Positions 1 through 9,747 are shown, counted from the first letter of the stretch. The stretch is DNA of 34,430 nucleotides from Bacteroidota bacterium (GCA_028873075.1 JAGWND010000007.1:1-34430); one strand, 5' to 3'. The notes: generated by a model from the letters alone, not told the origin. A program made the numbers and translations.

Positions 1-457
1 GAAACGCTTCGCCCCGTTGCCCCGCAGTGCTGGACATATTGATTATTCTCCCGTAACGCCTCTTTTTCATGTGGGGAACGACCGCATTTATCATATAAAA
101 TGTTCCGTCAAGATTTACCTGCATGGTTTCTTTCCATGTTTCCTCCGAGATCTTACCTATTTCTCCATACGTCCAAATTCCTGCATTATTTATCAAAACA
201 TCAACTTGTCCGAATTTCTGAAGTGTTTTCTCAACAACTCTGATAGCAGCCTTAGGCTTAGCAATATTTGCCATTATAGCTATACATTTTCTGCCCAAAC
301 CAGTTACTTCGTCTATAACTTGCTTGGCAGCAAGATCATTACTTAAATACGTAAACACAATATCAGCACCTGCTTTTGCTAACATTACTGCGCTTGCCGC
401 GCCTATCCCCCTTGAACCGCCAGTAATAACTGCAACTTGTTCCTCAAGATTTATCAT
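1..457 (-). CDS. SDR-family oxidoreductase (FabG-like), 3' end cut by window edge
   Basis: Minus-strand reading from CAT at 455-457 gives MINLEEQVAVITGGSRGIGAASAVMLAKAGADIVFTY...DVLINNAGIW...; Rossmann TGGSRGIG and NNAG motifs; open to window edge. Confidence 0.9.
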   Translation of the reverse strand, partial: MINLEEQVAVITGGSRGIGAASAVMLAKAGADIVFTYLSNDLAAKQVIDEVTGLGRKCIAIMANIAKPKAAIRVVEKTLQKFGQVDVLINNAGIWTYGEIGKISEETWKETMQVNLDGTFYMINAVVPHMKKRRYGRIINMSSTAGQRGEAF

Positions 458-615
458 TTAATCTGTTTCCTTTTATTAAGATTTAATCTAAAACAATTCC
501 AATAAGTGCGACTTAATGTACAAATTCTACACATGTATAGCAACAGAAAATTGTTTAGACAAATAAGACTTTTTTAGTCCAATTAGCGAAAACGATTTAT
601 TTTACAGGATTTCTC

Positions 616-644
616 TTGACAAAAACACAGAAGATGGATATATT
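616..644 (+). promoter_or_regulatory. Predicted sigma70-type promoter of the Fur-family gene
   Basis: TTGACA (616-621), 17 bp spacer, TATATT (639-644). Confidence 0.55.
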
Positions 645-669
645 TATTTAGATTAAGTCTAAATAAATA
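641..669. promoter_or_regulatory. Perfect 12-bp inverted repeat, candidate metalloregulator operator
   Basis: TATTTATTTAGA-TTAAG-TCTAAATAAATA overlapping the predicted -10. Confidence 0.6.
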
Positions 670-702
670 GCTTGGTATGATAATTGCAGTCTAAAAACTG
701 CA

Positions 703-1161
703 ATGAAAACACATCAAATGGATATTGAAGCCGCAAAAAAAAGTTTTGTGCAGTATCTCAAAACCGGAGACTATAGAATTACGCCCGAACGTCTCCACGT
801 GCTTGAAACGATACTGAACAAAGACGGCCACTTCGATGCCGACGAGCTTTTCCTGCAAATGAAATCAAACGGCTCGAAAGTTTCACGCGCGACGGTGTAC
901 AATACGCTCGATCTTTTGCAGGATTGTGGATTGATTTCAAAATATCGTTTCGGCGAAAATCATTCCCGCTATGAAAAAGCATTCGGACGCCCGCACCACG
1001 ATCACCTCATTTGTCTTGAATGCGGCGACATCATCGAATTCGTCAACGACCGGCTCTCAAAAATCCAAGCTGATGTGTGCAAAGAAAATAATTTCAAACC
1101 GCAAAGCTCTACATTACAAATATTCGGCATCTGTTCGAAGTGCCAGAAGAAAGAATCATAA
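703..1161 (+). CDS. Fur-family transcriptional regulator
   Basis: 152 aa; winged-helix, HDHLICLECGDIIEF and C-terminal CSKC metal motifs; next to feo genes. Confidence 0.92.
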   Translation: MKTHQMDIEAAKKSFVQYLKTGDYRITPERLHVLETILNKDGHFDADELFLQMKSNGSKVSRATVYNTLDLLQDCGLISKYRFGENHSRYEKAFGRPHHDHLICLECGDIIEFVNDRLSKIQADVCKENNFKPQSSTLQIFGICSKCQKKES

Positions 1162-1165
1162 TACT

Positions 1166-1402
1166 ATGGAAATTTCGCACCTCTCTCTTTCAGAGATCCC
1201 TGCAGGAAAAAAAGCTCGCATCCACCGGCTCTTGTCGAAACCTGACGTCAGCCATCGGCTTCGTGAACTAGGGTTTTTGGAAAATGCCGTCGTCCGCTGT
1301 GTCGTCAACGGCGAAGGCAATTTGATTTTTGAAGTGTGCAATACGCGCATCGGATTAAATCATTCCGTCGCACAAACCATAAAAGTTTCCCGGTTCGAGT
1401 AA
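1166..1402 (+). CDS. feoA: FeoA-domain protein
   Basis: MEISHLSLSEIPAGKKARIHRLLSKPDVSHRLRELGFLENAVV...; FeoA SH3-like domain; start placed at 1166 inside the longer ORF 971-1402. Confidence 0.85.
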   Translation: MEISHLSLSEIPAGKKARIHRLLSKPDVSHRLRELGFLENAVVRCVVNGEGNLIFEVCNTRIGLNHSVAQTIKVSRFE

Positions 1403-1406
1403 GACA

Positions 1407-1649
1407 ATGAACGTATTGTCGCTAAACCATCTCACAGTTGGGGAAAAAGGAACTGTGCAAAACATTACAAACGCGTCGTCACAAATCAGGCAGCGGCTGC
1501 TTGAAATGGGGCTGACAAAAGGAACAACGATAGAAGTTGTCCGCTTCGCTCCGATGGGCGATCCGATGGAAATTGCAATTCGCGGCTACCGCCTTTCTCT
1601 CCGACGGCTTGAAGCTGAATCTGTTTTTGTCCAGAAGGAAATGCAGTGA
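1407..1649 (+). CDS. feoA: FeoA-domain protein (second copy)
   Basis: 80 aa; LSLNHLTVGEKGTVQNI...RQRLLEMGLTKGTTIEVVRFAPMGDPMEIAIRGYRLSLR. Confidence 0.92.
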   Translation: MNVLSLNHLTVGEKGTVQNITNASSQIRQRLLEMGLTKGTTIEVVRFAPMGDPMEIAIRGYRLSLRRLEAESVFVQKEMQ

Positions 1650-3826
1650 TGTTACGCGACAGATTGCATTCCCAAAAACAGATACGGCATCAACATCGGT
1701 CCCGAACGCGAGCGATGTTTCACGAACAAGCTGCACCGTCAACGCGCTACATCGCCATCATCGGAAATCCCAACGCGGGCAAAACGGCACTCTTCAATGC
1801 GTTGACGGGTTTGCGGCAAAAAGTTGCAAACTATCCGGGTGTCACCGTGGAAAAAAAAGAGGGCAAAGTGATCTTCGGCGACGGAAGCTCCGCAACGCTG
1901 CTCGATCTGCCGGGAACGTACAGCCTTACCGCGCATTCGCCCGACGAAAAAATTGCGACCGATGTTCTTTTCGGAAAAGCAACCCACACTCCTCGCCCCG
2001 ATTTTGTCGTCTGTGTCGTTGATGCAAGCAATCTCGAGCGCAACCTTTATCTTGTCAGCCAGATTATTGATCATCGCACGCCGCTCATCATCGCGTTGAA
2101 CATGATTGATGTTGCGGAAAAATCGGGAATGGCAGTCAACCCCCAAAGGCTTTCCGACGAACTCGGAGTACATGTTGTTGCCACAGTCGCGAACAAAGGG
2201 ATCGGCGTTCATGAACTGAAAGAAGCGATGCACGCACCCGTCACCGCTTCGCCAAAAGCTCGTCAATGGAGTTTGCCGAAATTAGTCAAGGAAGAATGCG
2301 ACGAGTTGCAAACCATCTTGCAAGACGCGCATCATCTTTCCGAAGCAGATTCCTTCCATGAAGCGATTCAACTGCTCACCTCTTCATCGGTCCTCAATAG
2401 CCATAATGATCGCTACGCACCTGAAGTGCTTGAGCATGTGAAAAAAGATCACGAGCGGTTGGACAGCTTCGGAATAGATCGGCAATCTGTCTTCGTCGAA
2501 TCCCGTTACGAGTGGATCAAGCATGTGTGCGAGGTCTCCCGTAAAATCAAGCAACAGGCAGAGGAAACAACAAGCGACAAGATTGATAAAGTACTGACCC
2601 ACAAAGTTTTCGGGTTTGTCTTTTTCATTGCACTCATGGCAATGATGTTTCAGGCAATTTTCTCGTGGGCAAACACACCGATGAATTGGATCGGCGACGG
2701 AATCACAGCGCTCGGTGCTCAGATTACTACCGTGATGCAGCCGGGCGATCTGCGCGATCTGATCGTCAACGGCGCGTTGGCAGGAGTCGGCGCTGTCGTA
2801 ACATTTCTGCCGCAAATCTTTTTCCTCTTCCTTTTCTTAGGAATGTTGGAAGATACAGGATACATGGCACGGGCTGCATTTATTATGGACCGGATGATGA
2901 GCAAGGTCGGCTTGCACGGCAAATCGTTCATCCCGATGTTGAGTTCTTTTGCCTGTGCAATTCCCGGCATCATGGCAACGCGCACAATCGAAAGTCGCAA
3001 GGACAGACTTGTCACAATGCTCGTATCGCCGCTCGTCAGTTGCAGCGCACGCTTGCCGGTGTACGCGCTGATGATTGCCGCGTTCATTCCTCAACAGAAA
3101 GTGCTCGGAGTCTTTTCGCTTCCGGGGCTCACGCTCGTTTCAATGTATCTGTTAGGACTCGCAGCGGCGTTGACGTTCGCGTGGCTGTTCAAAAAAACAC
3201 TTCTGAAAGGAGAAACGCCGGCGTTCATCATGGAGCTTCCTCCGTACAAATTGCCGTCGTTCAAATCCGTCATCATGCACACGTGGGAACGGTCGTATTT
3301 ATTCTTGCAGCGAGCGGGAACATTTATTCTCGGTGTTTCAATTGTACTCTGGTTTCTCGCGACATATCCAAAGATTACAAACGCAACGCCGGCAGAACAA
3401 TTGCAGCAAAGCTTTGCGGGACAAGCCGGACATCTCATTGAGCCGGTGATCAAGCCGTTAGGCTTCAACTGGAAAATCGGAATCGGGCTGATCGGCTCTA
3501 TCCTGCAGCGGGAAGTGTTCGTCAGCACGATGGGCACGATCTACAACATTAAAGATGCAAAAACAGGAATGGCAAATCTTTCGCTTCGCGAAAAAATGCA
3601 CAACGATGCTGATCCGCACACCGGAATGCCGACGTTCACTATTCTCACCGCCATTTGTCTGATGGTATACTACGTGCTTGCAATGCAGTGCATGTCAACA
3701 GTGGCTGTGATGCATCGTGAAACGAACGGATGGAAGTGGCCCCTGTTTCAAATTGCGTACATGACGCTCCTCGCTTACACGGGAACGTTTATCGTATATC
3801 GCATCGGACTCTTATTGATGACATAA
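1646..3826 (+). CDS. feoB: Ferrous iron transport protein B
   Basis: 726 aa; G1 GNPNAGKTALFN, G3 DLPGTYSL, C-terminal multi-TM gate domain. Confidence 0.97.
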   Translation: MMLRDRLHSQKQIRHQHRSRTRAMFHEQAAPSTRYIAIIGNPNAGKTALFNALTGLRQKVANYPGVTVEKKEGKVIFGDGSSATLLDLPGTYSLTAHSPDEKIATDVLFGKATHTPRPDFVVCVVDASNLERNLYLVSQIIDHRTPLIIALNMIDVAEKSGMAVNPQRLSDELGVHVVATVANKGIGVHELKEAMHAPVTASPKARQWSLPKLVKEECDELQTILQDAHHLSEADSFHEAIQLLTSSSVLNSHNDRYAPEVLEHVKKDHERLDSFGIDRQSVFVESRYEWIKHVCEVSRKIKQQAEETTSDKIDKVLTHKVFGFVFFIALMAMMFQAIFSWANTPMNWIGDGITALGAQITTVMQPGDLRDLIVNGALAGVGAVVTFLPQIFFLFLFLGMLEDTGYMARAAFIMDRMMSKVGLHGKSFIPMLSSFACAIPGIMATRTIESRKDRLVTMLVSPLVSCSARLPVYALMIAAFIPQQKVLGVFSLPGLTLVSMYLLGLAAALTFAWLFKKTLLKGETPAFIMELPPYKLPSFKSVIMHTWERSYLFLQRAGTFILGVSIVLWFLATYPKITNATPAEQLQQSFAGQAGHLIEPVIKPLGFNWKIGIGLIGSILQREVFVSTMGTIYNIKDAKTGMANLSLREKMHNDADPHTGMPTFTILTAICLMVYYVLAMQCMSTVAVMHRETNGWKWPLFQIAYMTLLAYTGTFIVYRIGLLLMT

Positions 3827-3831
3827 AAGCT

Positions 3832-4002
3832 ATGATCAACTGGCAGCAAATAGTTTCCTTGCTCATTGTCGGAGGAGCGTTTTTCTGGCTTGTGTGGAGC
3901 AAGGTAAGAAGAAAAAAAAATTCCAACGGAGAAGAAAGCGAACACTGCGCATCGTGCGCCGCCGCAGAAGCGTTTCGACAGAAGAACGCTAAAATCCATT
4001 AA
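3832..4002 (+). CDS. Small FeoB-associated Cys-rich membrane protein
   Basis: 56 aa MINWQQIVSLLIVGGAFFWLVWSKVRRKKNSNGEESEHCASCAAAEAFRQKNAKIH; one TM plus CxxC; directly after feoB. Confidence 0.7.
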   Translation: MINWQQIVSLLIVGGAFFWLVWSKVRRKKNSNGEESEHCASCAAAEAFRQKNAKIH

Positions 4003-4190
4003 ATAAAAAAGTGCATCACCCTTCTCCACATCTCAAGTAGGTTGGTGGCGATGCACTGTACAACGCAACAGAGAACCGTCTAACGATTACCCGTTGCTAT
4101 TTGCAATATACGGAAGTAGCAAACGGCAGTCAAGAAACCCGTTAGGCGAGTGCTCTGTGCTCAACCACCACATACCACAAGGAGTACATC

Positions 4191-5009
4191 ATGCTAAAAA
4201 TAACTGCCGTGGCACTTGCAACATTCATGCTCTCCGCAGCACTCCAGACTGCGCAAGCAAACGAGCGAAAGTTCGCCTACACGTACGAAACGTCCGTTCT
4301 TCCGCAGGGCGCCCGCGAATTGGAACTGTGGAACACATATCAAACCGGCAAGCCTTATTTTTACCGCCAATTGAATCAGCGAGTGGAATATGAATTCGGC
4401 CTCGGCGGAAACCTTATGACGTCGTTGTATATGAATTACGAGTGGAAAACGGCTGACTCAAACGGCGATTTGCTGAACGGCGATGCGGTGAACTCATCTT
4501 CCGTCAGCATCTCGAACGAGTGGAAATATAAACTGTCCGACCGCACAGCGGACCCGATCGGTTTTGGACTCTACGGTGAGGCAACGCTTGGCTTGGATGA
4601 ATCCGAGTTGGAAGGAAAACTGCTCTTCGATAAACAACTCGGCAAAACATTGCTTGCCTTCAATGCAGTTTTCGAGCGCGAATGGGAGTCCGGGCTTCAA
4701 AACGGTGCAACGGTAACCGAAGGCGAATCAAAATTGGAATTCAATCTTGGCGCATCATTTGCTTTCATGCAACATTTTTCCGCAGGCGTAGAAGTGTTCA
4801 ACCAAAATCTCTTGGGTGCAGAAGAAGGAGAAACCGGACACTCGGCATTGTTTGCGGGCCCGGTGGTTTCTTATACGGCAGAAAATTGGTGGGCAACGCT
4901 CACCTTCATGCCGCAGCTTGCAAGCCTGGAAAACACAGCGAAAGGAAAGTTAGACCTCGATGAATATCAAAAATATGAAGCGCGACTCCTTTTCTCATTC
5001 CATTTATAA
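4191..5009 (+). CDS. Putative outer-membrane beta-barrel-like protein, signal peptide
   Basis: 272 aa; signal peptide MLKITAVALATFMLSAALQTAQA; alternating beta-rich sequence ending FSFHL. Confidence 0.7.
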   Translation: MLKITAVALATFMLSAALQTAQANERKFAYTYETSVLPQGARELELWNTYQTGKPYFYRQLNQRVEYEFGLGGNLMTSLYMNYEWKTADSNGDLLNGDAVNSSSVSISNEWKYKLSDRTADPIGFGLYGEATLGLDESELEGKLLFDKQLGKTLLAFNAVFEREWESGLQNGATVTEGESKLEFNLGASFAFMQHFSAGVEVFNQNLLGAEEGETGHSALFAGPVVSYTAENWWATLTFMPQLASLENTAKGKLDLDEYQKYEARLLFSFHL

Positions 5010-5010
5010 A

Positions 5011-5358
5011 ATGAGAAAAATATTTTTCGTTGTCGCGGCATCAACTGTGGTTGCAGTGATAGCATCCATTGCGTCATGTTCCGGTTCAATACCTGAGCCG
5101 ACGCCGTCGCAATCTGTGTGGGCATCCGACAAATGGCCCGGAACAACGTACGAAACACTTGTTCACGGTAGAGAGCTGTACATTGCAAAATGTTCCGGCT
5201 GCCATAGCCTTCACGCTCCGTCGGAATATTCAGAACGGCGTTGGAGTGCAATTGTGGATACAATGAAATTCAAAGCAAAACTGAATGACAGCGAGGCAGT
5301 GTTGATTACAAAATATCTCGCATCGGCTGCGCAAAACAATCTTTCAAGCAGCCGGTAA
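5011..5358 (+). CDS. Monohaem c-type cytochrome lipoprotein
   Basis: Start placed at 5011; lipobox IASC, single CSGCH haem motif. Confidence 0.75.
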   Translation: MRKIFFVVAASTVVAVIASIASCSGSIPEPTPSQSVWASDKWPGTTYETLVHGRELYIAKCSGCHSLHAPSEYSERRWSAIVDTMKFKAKLNDSEAVLITKYLASAAQNNLSSSR

Positions 5359-5604
5359 AGCTGAACACTACAGATGTCAGATGCTTCGCATCAGACACCA
5401 TTGCAAAAAATAAAACGGTGCACCGTCCGAAACCTTTGGCGAGGAGGACAGCGCACCGCGCGAAGACCGATCCGGTATCGTGTACGGTACCTACGGCTTC
5501 TTCATTTATGGTACGGAATTTAGAAATTTTTTACAAGCAGAACAATCATGAACAAGATAAAAACACTTTCAGTAAGCTAAAAACATAAACAGGAGAATAT
5601 TACC

Positions 5605-6414
5605 ATGATACCGTATGATATCGCACCGATTAAAAAAATACAATGCTCTATCGCCCTTTGTTTTCTTGCTCCGCTGTTCCTGTTCGCGCAAGAAGACTTT
5701 TCTCCCGCTATCGAAGATAATTCGTTTTATATCGAAGAAGCCTACAATCAGGAAGCGGGGGTTGTTCAGCATATTTTTACAGGCGAACATTTGGCTGAAA
5801 GTCCGGGCGGCACAAACTTCACGCTCACTCATGAATTTCCTGCAGACGGACTGACAAACCAACTCAGCTACACCGTTTCGTACCCTACTGTTGCCAACGG
5901 CACAACGTTGATATACGTGAACTACAGATACCAGCTTTTCTATAAACAAGATTTTGCCGCAGTTGCACCCCGGGTTTCTTTCTATGTTCCCTTTCATTCG
6001 CCGGCACCGAGTCTGCAAAGAATGAGCGCACAAATCAATATTCCTTTTAGTAAGAGAATGAGCAACGACTTTGTTGTGCACTTCAATGCGGGTGCAACTT
6101 CCGAACGATCTCACTATGGTCGCGGAGATGAAAGTTCGACATCGTTTGTCTGGAACACCGGCGGCAGCATCATCTGGCTTTCATCCGAGAACATAAATTT
6201 TCTTCTCGAAGGTGTAGTGCTCCTAAATCCAAAAAACAAAACCGAAAACAAAACCATCCTGTGCCCTGGCATACGCTTCGCGCTGAACTTTGACCGGACA
6301 CAAGTGGTACCGGGCATCGGCTTTCCAGCAGAATATTCAAACTCGCAATGGAATTTCGGAACGTTCTTTTATTTTTCGGTCGAACTTCCGTATTGGAATT
6401 CTGAAAGACTCTGA
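5605..6414 (+). CDS. Putative outer-membrane protein
   Basis: 269 aa, signal sequence then beta-rich repeats. Confidence 0.6.
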   Translation: MIPYDIAPIKKIQCSIALCFLAPLFLFAQEDFSPAIEDNSFYIEEAYNQEAGVVQHIFTGEHLAESPGGTNFTLTHEFPADGLTNQLSYTVSYPTVANGTTLIYVNYRYQLFYKQDFAAVAPRVSFYVPFHSPAPSLQRMSAQINIPFSKRMSNDFVVHFNAGATSERSHYGRGDESSTSFVWNTGGSIIWLSSENINFLLEGVVLLNPKNKTENKTILCPGIRFALNFDRTQVVPGIGFPAEYSNSQWNFGTFFYFSVELPYWNSERL

Positions 6415-6445
6415 ATCTTTTTCAAAAAAAATTTAGGCACGAACT

Positions 6446-7225
6446 ATGTTTGAACACTATGACATTCAAAAAATGCCGGGACATTGGCTTCTTGCAAGAA
6501 TGGGCAAGCGCGTTCTCCGCCCTGGCGGAAGAGAACTGACGATGAAAATAATTGACGCGTTGGACATCAACGCCGACGATTCGGTTGTGGAATTCGCACC
6601 CGGCATCGGCAGCACAGCGCAGTTGATTTTTGCGCGGAAGCCGCAGCACTATACTGGAATTGATCAAAATGAAGAAGCAGTGAACCATCTCGCTTCGCTC
6701 ACAAACAACCACAGGTATAATTTCATCAATAAAAATATCACAAACTCCGGCTTGCCCGGCTTGTGCGCTTCGGTGGTGCTCGGCGAAGCGGTTCTCACAA
6801 TGCAAACGGAAGAACGCAAAGAACAGATTATTTCTGAAGCATGTCGTTTGCTGCAACGAGGAGGCAGATACGCAATTCACGAAATTGCGCTGCGACCTGA
6901 TGACATTCAAAACGGCATGAAGAATGAAATCCAACAAAAGCTTTCTGAAAAAATTCATGTCAACGCACGCCCCCTCACAACGCACGAATGGACGCTCATG
7001 CTCAACAAATGCGGATTCAGAATTATAAAAATTTTGACAAACCCGATGCATCTGTTGAAATTATCAAGAATGATTCGTGATGAAGGATTCATGCGGGCGG
7101 CAGGCATCGCTTTTAGAATTGCGACAACGCCTCACGCTTTCAAACGCGTGAAGGGTATGAGAAATGTTTTCGACACGTATGAACATTACATGACAGCAAT
7201 CAGCATTATCGCAATAAAGGAATAA
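6446..7225 (+). CDS. Class I SAM-dependent methyltransferase
   Basis: 259 aa; VVEFAPGIGSTAQLI motif I-like, YTGIDQNEE. Confidence 0.85.
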   Translation: MFEHYDIQKMPGHWLLARMGKRVLRPGGRELTMKIIDALDINADDSVVEFAPGIGSTAQLIFARKPQHYTGIDQNEEAVNHLASLTNNHRYNFINKNITNSGLPGLCASVVLGEAVLTMQTEERKEQIISEACRLLQRGGRYAIHEIALRPDDIQNGMKNEIQQKLSEKIHVNARPLTTHEWTLMLNKCGFRIIKILTNPMHLLKLSRMIRDEGFMRAAGIAFRIATTPHAFKRVKGMRNVFDTYEHYMTAISIIAIKE

Positions 7226-7229
7226 ATGC

Positions 7230-7580
7230 ATGGAAGCCAATCAAAATTTGTCCCAAGGGATCCCTTTGGGATTTGCACAACCAATACCGTTATCGGGCTT
7301 TATTCAATATTCCGACGGCTCGATCGTGAGCAAGCAACTCATCAAACAAAAGAGCGGCACAATCTCGCTCTTCGCATTCGATAAAGGACAATCGCTTAGT
7401 GAGCACACTGCGCCGTTCAACGCGTTTGTAGAAATTGTGGACGGAACGGCGGAGATTGTTATTGACAAACATCTGAACACAGTGAAAGCAGGTGAATTCA
7501 TTATTCTGCCGGCGAACGTTCCGCACAGCGTCAACGCGGCTGAACGTTTCAAAATGGTGATTGTGATGATAAAAGAGTAG
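7230..7580 (+). CDS. Cupin-domain protein
   Basis: 116 aa; LSEHTAPFNAFVEIVDGTAEIVID...GEFIILPANVPHSV. Confidence 0.88.
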   Translation: MEANQNLSQGIPLGFAQPIPLSGFIQYSDGSIVSKQLIKQKSGTISLFAFDKGQSLSEHTAPFNAFVEIVDGTAEIVIDKHLNTVKAGEFIILPANVPHSVNAAERFKMVIVMIKE

Positions 7581-7690
7581 CCGCAGATTTTTCAGCCAAA
7601 GGCTGATCCGGCCGTGGCGGAATGTATGCGGGATTTGAAAATGTCTGAAATCGTTGTACCTTTAGAAGAAAAACCTGAAGGAGATTTCCC

Positions 7691-8179
7691 GTGAAAGGCA
7701 ATGACAAGCTTATCGCAACGATCAATCAATTGTTGGCGGACGAGCTGACTGCTATCAATCAATATATGGTGCACTCGGAAATGTGCGCCAACTGCGGGTA
7801 CGAAAAACTTCACAAAGCAATCGAAAAGCAAGCGATGGATGAAATGCACCACGCCGAGTGGCACATTCAGCGCATTATTTTTTTAGAAGGCACGCCGACA
7901 GTTTCCAAGCTCAATCCGATGAAGATCGGAAATTCCGCGCTTGAAATGATCACGAACGATCAGGAAGCGGAAATGGACGCGGTGAAAGCGTACAACAAAG
8001 CGATCACATTAGCCCGCGACGTGAACGATGAGGCATCGGCAGAATACTTGACAAAAATTTTGAAGATGGAGGAAGGACACATTGACTGGGCAGAAAGCCA
8101 GCGTGCGCAAATTCAACAGATGGGTTTTGAAAATTATCTGTCGAAGCAAACCGAAGGCGCAACGAACAACGAAAAGTAA
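7691..8179 (+). CDS. bfr: Bacterioferritin / ferritin-like protein (GTG start)
   Basis: 162 aa; LLADELTAINQYMVHSEMCANCGYEKLHKAIEKQAMDEMHHAEWHIQRI with ferroxidase-type E/ExxH residues. Confidence 0.88.
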   Translation: MKGNDKLIATINQLLADELTAINQYMVHSEMCANCGYEKLHKAIEKQAMDEMHHAEWHIQRIIFLEGTPTVSKLNPMKIGNSALEMITNDQEAEMDAVKAYNKAITLARDVNDEASAEYLTKILKMEEGHIDWAESQRAQIQQMGFENYLSKQTEGATNNEK

Positions 8180-8191
8180 AGTGAGGACATT

Positions 8192-8542
8192 ATGAGCGAG
8201 ATTAAAAATTCTCTCGGAGAAAAAAATTCTGAAGCCGTCTCGTTGACGAAAGAACAAATCTACGAAGCGCTGAAAGATGTGTACGATCCGGAAATACCGG
8301 TAAGCATCGTTGATCTGGGTCTGGTATACGATGTTACGATTGTAGACGATTGGGTTGGCGTGAAAATGACATTGACCGCTCCGGGCTGCGGACTTTCCGG
8401 AATGATTGCCGACATGGTGCGCCAGCGGCTCACGCAGCTTCCCGGCGTACATGATGCCGACGTGCGCCTCGTATGGCAGCCGCAATGGAATCCTTCAATG
8501 ATGAGCGAAGAAGCGAAAAAAAAATTGGGATGGAAAAACTAA
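8192..8542 (+). CDS. MIP18/DUF59-family (SufT-like) Fe-S assembly protein
   Basis: 116 aa; LKDVYDPEIPVSIVDLGLVYDV...MTLTAPGCGLSGMIADMV. Confidence 0.88.
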   Translation: MSEIKNSLGEKNSEAVSLTKEQIYEALKDVYDPEIPVSIVDLGLVYDVTIVDDWVGVKMTLTAPGCGLSGMIADMVRQRLTQLPGVHDADVRLVWQPQWNPSMMSEEAKKKLGWKN

Positions 8543-8545
8543 ATG

Positions 8546-8586
8546 TTTAAGATGGACTCCATCTTTGAGGCGGAGTCCATCTTAAA
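8546..8586. repeat. Palindromic repeat, 15-bp perfect arms
   Basis: TTTAAGATGGACTCC / GGAGTCCATCTTAAA; related to 28110-28142. Confidence 0.8.
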
Positions 8587-8649
8587 ATGCAGCCGCAATC
8601 CTCAGATTGCAGTTCTTTTTTCCGCAGACATAAAGCCTGTGGCTACCAG

Positions 8650-9747
8650 TCACACATTAAACCTGAAGTGAACAATTTCTCCATCCTGAATGACATACTC
8701 CCTTCCTTCGATGTGAAGCAATCCGGCATCTTTCACCGCCTGCTCGCTCCCGAAACGAACCAGATCGTCGTACTTCATGATCTCAGCGCGGATAAACCCT
8801 TTCTCAAAATCGGTGTGAATGACTCCAGCCGCAGTCGGTGCTGCAGCGCCGCGCTTTACGGTCCATGCATGAACCTCCTTTGGTCCTGCAGTGAAAAAAG
8901 TAAGAAGGTGAAGGAGGTCATATCCCTCGCGAATGACTTGCTGCAAGCCGGATTCTTGTAAGCCGAGCCCTTCAAGAAATGCGGCGCGTTCTTCCTGTGG
9001 AAGCTCGGCAACCTCCGCCTCGACCGCCGCGCTCACAACAACCACTTTGGCATTTTCCTTCCGTGCAATTTCTCTCACTTGCGCAACATACGAATTTTCA
9101 TTCGTGATATCTTTCTCATGAACATTGCAAACATACATCACCGGCTTGCCCGTCAACAAATGCATATCGCGGAACCACAAGGCTTCATCATCATCGTGAA
9201 AAGAAACATAACGTGCGAGCCGCCCGCCGAGTAAATGCTCTTTTACTCGTACATAGAAATTATGTTCTGCTTTGAATTTTTTGTCACCGGTCTTTGCACG
9301 GCGCTCTGCTTCTGAGATTTTCTTTTCAATCGTCTCGAGGTCTTTAAAGATCAGTTCCGCTTCAACCACTTCAATGTCTCTTTTCGGATTGACGCTCCCG
9401 TCTACATGAACAACGTTCGAATCGTCGAAGCAGCGAACGACGTGCGCAATCGCATCCACATCGCGAATATGCGACAGAAACTGATTGCCCAATCCTTCTC
9501 CTTTGCTCGCACCCTTCACCAAGCCGGCAATGTCCACGAACTCGATTGTCGTCGGAACGACTTTCGGCGGCCGATACATTTTCACGAGGGCGTCAATGCG
9601 CGCGTCCGGCACCGCAACGACCCCGACATTCGGATCAATCGTGCAGAAAGGATAGTTCGCAGCATCTGCGCCTGCCGCAGTGATCGCATTGAACAATGTT
9701 GACTTACCGACATTCGGCAACCCGACGATTCCGCAATTAAATCCCAT
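8650..9747 (-). CDS. ychF: Redox-regulated ATPase YchF
   Basis: MGFNCGIVGLPNVGKSTLFNAITAAGADAANYPFCTIDPNVG; C-terminal TGS domain; start placed at 9747. Confidence 0.96.
   Translation of the reverse strand: MGFNCGIVGLPNVGKSTLFNAITAAGADAANYPFCTIDPNVGVVAVPDARIDALVKMYRPPKVVPTTIEFVDIAGLVKGASKGEGLGNQFLSHIRDVDAIAHVVRCFDDSNVVHVDGSVNPKRDIEVVEAELIFKDLETIEKKISEAERRAKTGDKKFKAEHNFYVRVKEHLLGGRLARYVSFHDDDEALWFRDMHLLTGKPVMYVCNVHEKDITNENSYVAQVREIARKENAKVVVVSAAVEAEVAELPQEERAAFLEGLGLQESGLQQVIREGYDLLHLLTFFTAGPKEVHAWTVKRGAAAPTAAGVIHTDFEKGFIRAEIMKYDDLVRFGSEQAVKDAGLLHIEGREYVIQDGEIVHFRFNV

Noticed and set aside
971-1402. 143-aa ORF as one protein
   Set aside because: First half is an out-of-frame read of the Fur gene; the real FeoA start is ATG at 1166
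2665-3441. 258-aa ORF overlapping feoB in another frame
   Set aside because: Arg-rich shadow frame inside feoB, no domain
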